From contig JAJQJQ010000023.1 of assembly GCA_028622995.1 (NCBI GenBank), forward strand, positions 682,001 through 746,000: a DNA stretch of 64,000 nucleotides, read 5' to 3'. Positions 1 through 13,100 of the stretch are shown here, in pieces. Below the pieces are notes generated by a model that ran no database searches, had not been told where the DNA came from, and saw only the letters and a program-made list of their open reading frames with translations. Source of the stretch: Panagrolaimus kolymaensis (lineage: Eukaryota > Nematoda > Chromadorea > Rhabditida > Panagrolaimidae). The translations under genes were made by a program, and so were the position numbers. Every line of letters begins with the position of its first letter. Positions within the stretch are counted from its first letter, which is position 1.

Positions 1-3000
1 GCTATTGCCTTTTTGGGCTAAATCAAATATTTTTATCCATAAAATTGTTTTTGTTTTTTAGTTTTAAATAAACGAACATCACAAACTCAAAAAAAACAGT
101 GAAGATTAATTTCTCTTCTTTAAAAATAGTAACTCAAGCTATTGCCTTTTTGGGCTAAATCAAATATTTTTATCCATAAAATTGTTTTTGTTTTTTAGTT
201 TTAAATAAACGAACATCACAAACTCAAAAAAATAAGTGAGGATTAATTTCTCTTCTTTAAAAATAGTAACTCAAGCTATTGCCTTTTTGGGCTAAATCAA
301 ATATTTTTATCCATACAATTGTTTTTGTTTTTTAGTTTTAAATAAACGAACATCACAAACTCAAAAAAAACAGTGAAGATTAATTTCTCTTCTTTAAAAA
401 TAGTAACTCAAGCTATTGCCTTTTTGGGCTAAATCAAATATTTTTATCCATAAAATTGTTTTTGTTTTTTAGTTTTAAATAAACGAACATCACAAACTCA
501 AAAAAATCAGTGAGGATTAATTTCTCTTCTTTAAAAATAGTAACTCAAGCTATTGCCTTTTTGGGCTAAATCAAATATTTTTATCCATAAAATTGTTTTT
601 GTTTTTTAGTTTTAAATAAACGACCATCACAAACTCAAAAAAATCAGTGAGGATTAATTTCTCTTCTTTAAAAATAGTAACTCAAGCTATTGCCTTTTTG
701 GGCTAAATCAAATATTTTTATCCATAAAATTGTTTTTGTTTTTTAGTTTTAAATAAATGAACATCACAAACTCAAAAAAATCAGTGAGGATTAATTTCTC
801 TTCTTTAAAAATAGTAACTCAAGCTATTGCCTTTTTGGGCAAAATCAAATATTTTTATCCATAAAATTGTTTTTGTTTTTTAGTTTTAAATAAACGAACA
901 TCACAAACTCAAAAAAAACAGTGAAGATTAATTTCTCTTCTTTAAAAATAGTAACTCAAGCTATTGCCTTTTTGGGCTAAATCAAATATTTTTATCCATA
1001 AAATTGTTTTTGTTTTTTAGTTTTAAATAAACGAACATCACAAACTCAAAAAAATCAATGAAGATTAATTTCTCTTCTTTAAAAATAGTAACTCAAGCTA
1101 TTGCCTTCTTGGGCTAAATCAAATATTTTTATCCATAAAATTGTTTTTGTTTTTTAGTTTTAAATAAACGAACATCACAAACTCAAAAAAATCAGTGAGG
1201 ATTAATTTCTCTTCTTTAAAAATAGTAACTCAAGCTATTGCCATCTTGGACATTATTATTTTTTTATCCTAAAATTGTTTTTTTTTTTTAGTTTTAAATA
1301 AACGAACATCACAAACTCAAAAAAATCAATGAAGATTAATTTCTCTTCTTTAAAAATAGTAACTCAAGCTATTGCCTTCTTGGGCTAAATCAAATATTTT
1401 TATCCATAAAATTGTTTTTGTTTTTTAGTTTCATATAAACGAACATCACAAACTCAAAAAAATCAACGAAGATTAATTTCTCTTCTCTAAAAATAGTAAC
1501 TCAAGCTATTGCCTTCTTGGGCTAAATCAAATATTTTTATCCATAAAATTGTTTTTGTTTTTTAGTTTCATATAAACGAACATCACAAACTCAAAAAAAT
1601 CAATGAAGATTAATTTCTCTTCTTTAAAAATAGTAACTCAAGCTATTGCCTTCTTGGGCTAAATCAAATATTTTTATCCATAAAATTGTTTTTGTTTTTT
1701 AGTTTTAAATAAACGAACATCACAAACTCAAAAAAATCAATGAAGATTAATTTCTCTTCTTTAAAAATAGTAACTCAAGCTATTGCCATCTTGGACATTA
1801 TTATTTTTTTATCCTAAAATTGTTTTTGTTTTTTAGTTTTAAATAAACGAACATCACAAACTCAAAAAAATCAATGAAGATTAATTTCTCTTCTTTAAAA
1901 ATAGTAACTCAAGCTATTGCCTTCTTGGGCTAAATCAAATATTTTTATCCATAAAATTGTTTTTGTTTTTTAGTTTCATATAAACGAACATCACAAACTC
2001 AAAAAAATCAATGAAGATTAATTTCTCTTCTTTAAAAATAGTAACTCAAGCTATTGCCTTCTTGGGCTAAATCAAATATTTTTATCCATAAAATTGTTTT
2101 TGTTTTTTAGTTTTAAATAAACGAACATCACAAACTCAAAAAAATCAATGAAGATTAATTTCTCTTCTTTAAAAATAGTAACTCAAGCTATTGCCTTCTT
2201 GGGCTAAATCAAATATTTTTATCCATAAAATTGTTTTTGTTTTTTAGTTTTAAATAAACGAACATCACAAACTCAAAAAAATCAATGAAGATTAATTTCT
2301 CTTCTTTAAAAATAGTAACTCAAGCTATTGCCTTCTTGGGCTAAATCAAATATTTTTATCCATAAAATTGTTTTTGTTTTTTAGTTTCATATAAACGAAC
2401 ATCACAAACTCAAAAAAATCAATGAAGATTAATTTCTCTTCTTTAAAAATAGTAACTCAAGCTATTGCCTTCTTGGGCTAAATCAAATATTTTTATCCAT
2501 AAAATTGTTTTTGTTTTTTAGTTTTAAATAAACGAACATCACAAACTCAAAAAAATCAATGAAGATTAATTTCTCTTCTTTAAAAATAGTAACTCAAGCT
2601 ATTGCCATCTTGGACATTATTATTTTTTTATCCTAAAATTGTTTTTGTTTTTTAGTTTTAAATAAACGAACATCACAAACTCAAAAAAATCAGTGAGGAT
2701 TAATTTCTCTTCTTTAAAAATAGTAACTCAAGCTATTGCCATCTTGGACATTATTATTTTTTTATCCTAAAATTGTTTTTTTTTTTTAGTTTTAAATAAA
2801 CGAACATCACAAACTCAAAAAAATCAATGAAGATTAATTTCTCTTCTTTAAAAATAGTAACTCAAGCTATTGCCTTCTTGGGCTAAATCAAATATTTTTA
2901 TCCATAAAATTGTTTTTGTTTTTTAGTTTCATATAAACGAACATCACAAACTCAAAAAAATTAATGAAGATTAATATCTCTTCTTTAAAAATAGTAACTC

Positions 3001-5960
3001 AAGCTATTGCCATCTTGGACATTATTATTTTTTTATCCTAAAATTGTTTTTTTTTTTTAGTTTTAAATAAACGAACATCACAAACTCAAAAAAATCAACG
3101 AAGATTAATTTCTCTTCTTTAAAAATAGTAACTCAAGCTATTGCCTTCTTGGGCTAAATCAAATATTTTTATCCATAAAATTGTTTTTGTTTTTTAGTTT
3201 CATATAAACGAACATCACAAACTCAAAAAAATTAATGAAGATTAATTTCTCTTCTTTAAAAATAGTAACTCAAGCTATTGCCATCTTGGACATTATTATT
3301 TTTTTATCCTAAAATTGTTTTTTTTTTTTAGTTTTAAATAAACGAACATCACAAACTCAAAAAAATCAACGAAGATTAATTTCTCTTCTTTAAAAATAGT
3401 AACTCAAGCTATTGCCTTCTTGGGCTAAATCAAATATTTTTATCCATAAAATTGTTTTTGTTTTTTAGTTTCATATAAACGAACATCACAAACTCAAAAA
3501 AATTAATGAAGATTAATTTCTCTTCTTTAAAAATAGTAACTCAAGCTATTGCCATCTTGGACATTATTATTTTTTTATCCTAAAATTGTTTTTTTTTTTT
3601 AGTTTTAAATAAACGAACATCACAAACTCAAAAAAATCAACGAAGATTAATTTCTCTTCTTTAAAAATAGTAACTCAAGCTATTGCCTTCTTGGGCTAAA
3701 TCAAATATTTTTATCCATAAAATTGTTTTTGTTTTTTAGTTTCATATAAACGAACATCACAAACTCAAAAAAATTAATGAAGATTAATTTCTCTTCTTTA
3801 AAAATAGTAACTCAAGCTATTGCCTTCTTGGGCTAAATCAAATATTTTTATCCATAAAATTGTTTTTGTTTTTTAGTTTCATATAAACGAACATCACAAA
3901 CTCAAAAAAATTAATGAAGATTAATTTCTCTTCTTTAAAAATAGTAACTCAAGCTATTGCCTTCTTGGGCTAAATCAAATATTTTTATCCATAAAATTGT
4001 TTTTGTTTTTTAGTTTCATATAAACGAACATCACAAACTCAAAAAAATCAACGAAGATTAATTTCTCTTCTTTAAAAATAGTAACTCAAGCTATTGCCTT
4101 CTTGGGCTAAATCAAATATTTTTATCCATAAAATTGTTTTTGTTTTTTAGTTTCATATAAACGAACATCACAAACTCAAAAAAATTAATGAAGATTAATT
4201 TCTCTTCTTTAAAAATAGTAACTCAAGCTATTGCCATCTTGGACATTATTATTTTTTTATCCTAAAATTGTTTTTTTTTTTTAGTTTTAAATAAACGAAC
4301 ATCACAAACTCAAAAAAATCAACGAAGATTAATTTCTCTTCTTTAAAAATAGTAACTCAAGCTATTGCCTTCTTGGGCTAAATCAAATATTTTTATCCAT
4401 AAAATTGTTTTTGTTTTTTAGTTTCATATAAACGAACATCACAAACTCAAAAAAATTAATGAAGATTAATTTCTCTTCTTTAAAAATAGTAACTCAAGCT
4501 ATTGCCATCTTGGACATTATTATTTTTTTATCCTAAAATTGTTTTTTTTTTTTAGTTTTAAATAAACGAACATCACAAACTCAAAAAAATCAACGAAGAT
4601 TAATTTCTCTTCTTTAAAAATAGTAACTCAAGCTATTGCCTTCTTGGGCTAAATCAAATATTTTTATCCATAAAATTGTTTTTGTTTTTTAGTTTCATAT
4701 AAACGAACATCACAAACTCAAAAAAATTAATGAAGATTAATTTCTCTTCTTTAAAAATAGTAACTCAAGCTATTGCCTTCTTGGGCTAAATCAAATATTT
4801 TTATCCATAAAATTGTTTTTGTTTTTTAGTTTCATATAAACGAACATCACAAACTCAAAAAAATTAATGAAGATTAATTTCTCTTCTTTAAAAATAGTAA
4901 CTCAAGCTATTGCCTTCTTGGGCTAAATCAAATATTTTTATCCATAAAATTGTTTTTGTTTTTTAGTTTCATATAAACGAACATCACAAACTCAAAAAAA
5001 TCAACGAAGATTAATTTCTCTTCTTTAAAAATAGTAACTCAAGCTATTGCCTTCTTGGGCTAAATCAAATATTTTTATCCATAAAATTGTTTTTGTTTTT
5101 TAGTTTCATATAAACGAACATCACAAACTCAAAAAAATTAATGAAGATTAATTTCTCTTCTTTAAAAATAGTAACTCAAGCTATTGCCTTCTTGGGCTAA
5201 ATCAAATATTTTTATCCATAAAATTGTTTTTGTTTTTTAGTTTCATATAAACGAACATCACAAACTCAAAAAAATCAACGAAGATTAATTTCTCTTCTTT
5301 AAAAATAGTAACTCAAGCTATTGCCTTCTTGGGCTAAATCAAATATTTTTATCCATAAAATTGTTTTTGTTTTTTAGTTTCATATAAACGAACATCACAA
5401 ACTCAAAAAAATTAATGAAGATTAATTTCTCTTCTTTAAAAATAGTAACTCAAGCTATTGCCTTCTTGGGCTAAATCAAATATTTTTATCCATAAAATTG
5501 TTTTTGTTTTTTAGTTTCATATAAACGAACATCACAAACTCAAAAAAATCAACGAAGATTAATTTCTCTTCTTTAAAAATAGTAACTCAAGCTATTGCCT
5601 TCTTGGGCTAAATCAAATATTTTTATCCATAAAATTGTTTTTGTTTTTTAGTTTCATATAAACGAACATCACAAACTCAAAAAAATCAACGAAGATTAAT
5701 TTCTCTTCTTTAAAAATAGTAACTCAAGCTATTGCCATCTTGGACATTATTATTTTTTTATCCTAAAATTGTTTTTTTTTTTTAGTTTTAAATAAACGAA
5801 CATCACAAACTCAAAAAAATCAACGAAGATTAATTTCTCTTCTTTAAAAATAGTAACTCAAGCTATTGCCTTCTTGGGCTAAATCAAATATTTTTATCCA
5901 TAAAATTGTTTTTGTTTTTTAGTTTCATATAAACGAACATCACAAACTCAAAAAAATTAA

Positions 5961-7731
5961 TGAAGATTAATTTCTCTTCTTTAAAAATAGTAACTCAAGC
6001 TATTGCCATCTTGGACATTATTATTTTTTTATCCTAAAATTGTTTTTTTTTTTTAGTTTTAAATAAACGAACATCACAAACTCAAAAAAATCAACGAAGA
6101 TTAATTTCTCTTCTTTAAAAATAGTAACTCAAGCTATTGCCTTCTTGGGCTAAATCAAATATTTTTATCCATAAAATTGTTTTTGTTTTTTAGTTTCATA
6201 TAAACGAACATCACAAACTCAAAAAAATTAATGAAGATTAATTTCTCTTCTTTAAAAATAGTAACTCAAGCTATTGCCTTCTTGGGCTAAATCAAATATT
6301 TTTATCCATAAAATTGTTTTTTTTTTTTAGTTTCATATAAACGAACATCACAAACTCAAAAAAATTAATGAAGATTAATTTCTCTTCTTTAAAAATAGTA
6401 ACTCAAGCTATTGCCATCTTGGGCTAAATCAAATATTTTTATCCATAAAATTGTTTTTGTTTTTTAGTTTCATATAAACGAACATCACAAACTCAAAAAA
6501 AACAGTGAAGATTAATTTCTCTTCTTTAAAAATAGTAACTCAAGCTATTGCCTTCTTGGGCTAAATCAAATATTTTTATCCATAAAATTGTTTTTTTTTT
6601 TTAGTTTCATATAAACGAACATCACAAACTCAAAAAAATTAATGAAGATTAATTTCTCTTCTTTAAAAATAGTAACTCAAGCTATTGCCATCTTGGGCTA
6701 AATCAAATATTTTTATCCATAAAATTGTTTTTGTTTTTTAGTTTCATATAAACGAACATCACAAACTCAAAAAAATTAATGAAGATTAATTTCTCTTCTT
6801 TAAAAATAGTAACTCAAGCTATTGCCTTCTTGGGCTAAATCAAATATTTTTATCCATAAAATTGTTTTTGTTTTTTAGTTTCATATAAACGAACATCACA
6901 AACTCAAAAAAATCAACGAAGATTAATTTCTCTTCTTTAAAAATAGTAACTCAAGCTATTGCCTTCTTGGGCTAAATCAAATATTTTTATCCATAAAATT
7001 GTTTTTGTTTTTTAGTTTCATATAAACGAACATCACAAACTCAAAAAAATCAACGAAGATTAATTTCTCTTCTTTAAAAATAGTAACTCAAGCTATTGCC
7101 TTCTTGGGCTAAATCAAATATTTTTATCCATAAAATTGTTTTTGTTTTTTAGTTTCATATAAACGAACATCACAAACTCAAAAAAATCAACGAAGATTAA
7201 TTTCTCTTCTTTAAAAATAGTAACTCAAGCTATTGCCATCTTGGACATTATTATTTTTTTATCCTAAAATTGTTTTTTTTTTTTAGTTTTAAATAAACGA
7301 ACATCACAAACTCAAAAAAATCAACGAAGATTAATTTCTCTTCTTTAAAAATAGTAACTCAAGCTATTGCCTTCTTGGGCTAAATCAAATATTTTTATCC
7401 ATAAAATTGTTTTTGTTTTTTAGTTTCATATAAACGAACATCACAAACTCAAAAAAATCAACGAAGATTAATTTCTCTTCTTTAAAAATAGTAACTCAAG
7501 CTATTGCCTTCTTGGGCTAAATCAAATATTTTTATCCATAAAATTGTTTTTGTTTTTTAGTTTCATATAAACGAACATCACAAACTCAAAAAAATCAACG
7601 AAGATTAATTTCTCTTCTTTAAAAATAGTAACTCAAGCTATTGCCTTCTTGGGCTAAATCAAATATTTTTATCCATAAAATTGTTTTTGTTTTTTAGTTT
7701 CATATAAACGAACATCACAAACTCAAAAAAA
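5961..7731. repeat. Satellite higher-order repeat, copy 1 (partner at 8,421-10,191)
   Basis: Compared line by line, this block of about 1.77 kb is identical to the block 2,460 bp downstream. The repeat unit is 18 monomers (16 of 137 bp and two of 134 bp). Identity is lost at the A-run/TCAACG versus TTAATG diagnostic at both ends (about 5,958 and 7,730). Confidence 0.85.
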
Positions 7732-8420
7732 TTAATGAAGATTAATTTCTCTTCTTTAAAAATAGTAACTCAAGCTATTGCCTTCTTGGGCTAAATCAAA
7801 TATTTTTATCCATAAAATTGTTTTTGTTTTTTAGTTTCATATAAACGAACATCACAAACTCAAAAAAATCAACGAAGATTAATTTCTCTTCTTTAAAAAT
7901 AGTAACTCAAGCTATTGCCTTCTTGGGCTAAATCAAATATTTTTATCCATAAAATTGTTTTTGTTTTTTAGTTTCATATAAACGAACATCACAAACTCAA
8001 AAAAATTAATGAAGATTAATTTCTCTTCTTTAAAAATAGTAACTCAAGCTATTGCCTTCTTGGGCTAAATCAAATATTTTTATCCATAAAATTGTTTTTG
8101 TTTTTTAGTTTCATATAAACGAACATCACAAACTCAAAAAAATCAACGAAGATTAATTTCTCTTCTTTAAAAATAGTAACTCAAGCTATTGCCTTCTTGG
8201 GCTAAATCAAATATTTTTATCCATAAAATTGTTTTTGTTTTTTAGTTTCATATAAACGAACATCACAAACTCAAAAAAATCAACGAAGATTAATTTCTCT
8301 TCTTTAAAAATAGTAACTCAAGCTATTGCCTTCTTGGGCTAAATCAAATATTTTTATCCATAAAATTGTTTTTGTTTTTTAGTTTCATATAAACGAACAT
8401 CACAAACTCAAAAAAATCAA

Positions 8421-10191
8421 CGAAGATTAATTTCTCTTCTTTAAAAATAGTAACTCAAGCTATTGCCATCTTGGACATTATTATTTTTTTATCCTAAAAT
8501 TGTTTTTTTTTTTTAGTTTTAAATAAACGAACATCACAAACTCAAAAAAATCAACGAAGATTAATTTCTCTTCTTTAAAAATAGTAACTCAAGCTATTGC
8601 CTTCTTGGGCTAAATCAAATATTTTTATCCATAAAATTGTTTTTGTTTTTTAGTTTCATATAAACGAACATCACAAACTCAAAAAAATTAATGAAGATTA
8701 ATTTCTCTTCTTTAAAAATAGTAACTCAAGCTATTGCCTTCTTGGGCTAAATCAAATATTTTTATCCATAAAATTGTTTTTTTTTTTTAGTTTCATATAA
8801 ACGAACATCACAAACTCAAAAAAATTAATGAAGATTAATTTCTCTTCTTTAAAAATAGTAACTCAAGCTATTGCCATCTTGGGCTAAATCAAATATTTTT
8901 ATCCATAAAATTGTTTTTGTTTTTTAGTTTCATATAAACGAACATCACAAACTCAAAAAAAACAGTGAAGATTAATTTCTCTTCTTTAAAAATAGTAACT
9001 CAAGCTATTGCCTTCTTGGGCTAAATCAAATATTTTTATCCATAAAATTGTTTTTTTTTTTTAGTTTCATATAAACGAACATCACAAACTCAAAAAAATT
9101 AATGAAGATTAATTTCTCTTCTTTAAAAATAGTAACTCAAGCTATTGCCATCTTGGGCTAAATCAAATATTTTTATCCATAAAATTGTTTTTGTTTTTTA
9201 GTTTCATATAAACGAACATCACAAACTCAAAAAAATTAATGAAGATTAATTTCTCTTCTTTAAAAATAGTAACTCAAGCTATTGCCTTCTTGGGCTAAAT
9301 CAAATATTTTTATCCATAAAATTGTTTTTGTTTTTTAGTTTCATATAAACGAACATCACAAACTCAAAAAAATCAACGAAGATTAATTTCTCTTCTTTAA
9401 AAATAGTAACTCAAGCTATTGCCTTCTTGGGCTAAATCAAATATTTTTATCCATAAAATTGTTTTTGTTTTTTAGTTTCATATAAACGAACATCACAAAC
9501 TCAAAAAAATCAACGAAGATTAATTTCTCTTCTTTAAAAATAGTAACTCAAGCTATTGCCTTCTTGGGCTAAATCAAATATTTTTATCCATAAAATTGTT
9601 TTTGTTTTTTAGTTTCATATAAACGAACATCACAAACTCAAAAAAATCAACGAAGATTAATTTCTCTTCTTTAAAAATAGTAACTCAAGCTATTGCCATC
9701 TTGGACATTATTATTTTTTTATCCTAAAATTGTTTTTTTTTTTTAGTTTTAAATAAACGAACATCACAAACTCAAAAAAATCAACGAAGATTAATTTCTC
9801 TTCTTTAAAAATAGTAACTCAAGCTATTGCCTTCTTGGGCTAAATCAAATATTTTTATCCATAAAATTGTTTTTGTTTTTTAGTTTCATATAAACGAACA
9901 TCACAAACTCAAAAAAATCAACGAAGATTAATTTCTCTTCTTTAAAAATAGTAACTCAAGCTATTGCCTTCTTGGGCTAAATCAAATATTTTTATCCATA
10001 AAATTGTTTTTGTTTTTTAGTTTCATATAAACGAACATCACAAACTCAAAAAAATCAACGAAGATTAATTTCTCTTCTTTAAAAATAGTAACTCAAGCTA
10101 TTGCCTTCTTGGGCTAAATCAAATATTTTTATCCATAAAATTGTTTTTGTTTTTTAGTTTCATATAAACGAACATCACAAACTCAAAAAAA
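8421..10191. repeat. Satellite higher-order repeat, copy 2 (partner at 5,961-7,731)
   Basis: This is the second copy of the 18-monomer unit, offset exactly 2,460 bp. It shares the same order of monomer variants, including the all-T run variant, the AAACAGTG variant and the 134-bp subtype. The simplest reading is a recent unequal exchange or local amplification. Confidence 0.85.
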
Positions 10192-13100
10192 TCAACGAAG
10201 ATTAATTTCTCTTCTTTAAAAATAGTAACTCAAGCTATTGCCTTCTTGGGCTAAATCAAATATTTTTATCCATAAAATTGTTTTTGTTTTTTAGTTTCAT
10301 ATAAACGAACATCACAAACTCAAAAAAATCAACGAAGATTAATTTCTCTTCTTTAAAAATAGTAACTCAAGCTATTGCCATCTTGGACATTATTATTTTT
10401 TTATCCTAAAATTGTTTTTTTTTTTTAGTTTTAAATAAACGAACATCACAAACTCAAAAAAATCAACGAAGATTAATTTCTCTTCTTTAAAAATAGTAAC
10501 TCAAGCTATTGCCTTCTTGGGCTAAATCAAATATTTTTATCCATAAAATTGTTTTTGTTTTTTAGTTTCATATAAACGAACATCACAAACTCAAAAAAAT
10601 CAACGAAGATTAATTTCTCTTCTTTAAAAATAGTAACTCAAGCTATTGCCTTCTTGGGCTAAATCAAATATTTTTATCCATAAAATTGTTTTTGTTTTTT
10701 AGTTTCATATAAACGAACATCACAAACTCAAAAAAATCAACGAAGATTAATTTCTCTTCTTTAAAAATAGTAACTCAAGCTATTGCCTTCTTGGGCTAAA
10801 TCAAATATTTTTATCCATAAAATTGTTTTTGTTTTTTAGTTTCATATAAACGAACATCACAAACTCAAAAAAATCAACGAAGATTAATTTCTCTTCTTTA
10901 AAAATAGTAACTCAAGCTATTGCCATCTTGGACATTATTATTTTTTTATCCTAAAATTGTTTTTTTTTTTTAGTTTTAAATAAACGAACATCACAAACTC
11001 AAAAAAATCAACGAAGATTAATTTCTCTTCTTTAAAAATAGTAACTCAAGCTGTTGCCTTCTTGGGCTAAATCAAATATTTTTATCCATAAAATTGTTTT
11101 TGTTTTTTAGTTTCATATAAACGAACATCACAAACTCAAAAAAATTAATGAAGATTAATTTCTCTTCTTTAAAAATAGTAACTCAAGCTATTGCCATCTT
11201 GGACATTATTATTTTTTTATCCTAAAATTGTTTTTTTTTTTTAGTTTTAAATAAACGAACATCACAAACTCAAAAAAATCAACGAAGATTAATTTCTCTT
11301 CTTTAAAAATAGTAACTCAAGCTATTGCCTTCTTGGGCTAAATCAAATATTTTTATCCATAAAATTGTTTTTGTTTTTTAGTTTCATATAAACGAACATC
11401 ACAAACTCAAAAAAATTAATGAAGATTAATTTCTCTTCTTTAAAAATAGTAACTCAAGCTATTGCCTTCTTGGGCTAAATCAAATATTTTTATCCATAAA
11501 ATTGTTTTTTTTTTTTAGTTTCATATAAACGAACATCACAAACTCAAAAAAATTAATGAAGATTAATTTCTCTTCTTTAAAAATAGTAACTCAAGCTATT
11601 GCCATCTTGGGCTAAATCAAATATTTTTATCCATAAAATTGTTTTTGTTTTTTAGTTTCATATAAACGAACATCACAAACTAAAAAAAACAGTGAAGATT
11701 AATTTCTCTTCTTTAAAAATAGTAACTCAAGCTATTGCCTTCTTGGGCTAAATCAAATATTTTTATCCATAAAATTGTTTTTTTTTTTTAGTTTCATATA
11801 AACGAACATCACAAACTCAAAAAAATTAATGAAGATTAATTTCTCTTCTTTAAAAATAGTAACTCAAGCTATTGCCATCTTGGGCTAAATCAAATATTTT
11901 TATCCATAAAATTGTTTTTGTTTTTTAGTTTCATATAAACGAACATCACAAACTCAAAAAAATTAATGAAGATTAATTTCTCTTCTTTAAAAATAGTAAC
12001 TCAAGCTATTGCCATCTTGGGCTAAATCAAATATTTTTATCCATAAAATTGTTTTTGTTTTTTAGTTTCATATAAACGAACATCACAAACTCAAAAAAAA
12101 CAGTGAAGATTAATTTCTCTTCTTTAAAAATAGTAACTCAAGCTATTGCCTTCTTGGGCTAAATCAAATATTTTTATCCATAAAATTGTTTTTTTTTTTT
12201 AGTTTCATATAAACGAACATCACAAACTCAAAAAAATTAATGAAGATTAATTTCTCTTCTTTAAAAATAGTAACTCAAGCTATTGCCATCTTGGGCTAAA
12301 TCAAATATTTTTATCCATAAAATTGTTTTTGTTTTTTAGTTTCATATAAACGAACATCACAAACTCAAAAAAAACAGTGAAGATTAATTTCTCTTCTTTA
12401 AAAATAGTAACTCAAGCTATTGCCTTCTTGGGCTAAATCAAATATTTTTATCCATAAAATTGTTTTTGTTTTTTAGTTTTAAATAAACGAACATCACAAA
12501 CTCAAAAAAATCAATGAAGATTAATTTCTCTTCTTTAAAAATAGTAACTCAAGCTATTGCCTTCTTGGGCTAAATCAAATATTTTTATCCATAAAATTGT
12601 TTTTGTTTTTTAGTTTTAAATAAACGAACATCACAAACTCAAAAAAATCAATGAAGATTAATTTCTCTTCTTTAAAAATAGTAACTCAAGCTATTGCCTT
12701 CTTGGGCTAAATCAAATATTTTTATCCATAAAATTGTTTTTGTTTTTTAGTTTTAAATAAACGAACATCACAAACTCAAAAAAATCAATGAAGATTAATT
12801 TCTCTTCTTTAAAAATAGTAACTCAAGCTATTGCCTTCTTGGGCTAAATCCAATATTTTTATCCATAAAATTGTTTTTGTTTTTTAGTTTTAAATAAACG
12901 AACATCACAAACTCAAAAAAATCAATGAAGATTAATTTCTCTTCTTTAAAAATAGTAACTCAAGCTATTGCCTTCTTGGGCTAAATCAAATATTTTTATC
13001 CATAAAATTGTTTTTGTTTTTTAGTTTTAAATAAACGAACATCACAAACTCAAAAAAATCAATGAAGATTAATTTCTCTTCTTTAAAAATAGTAACTCAA

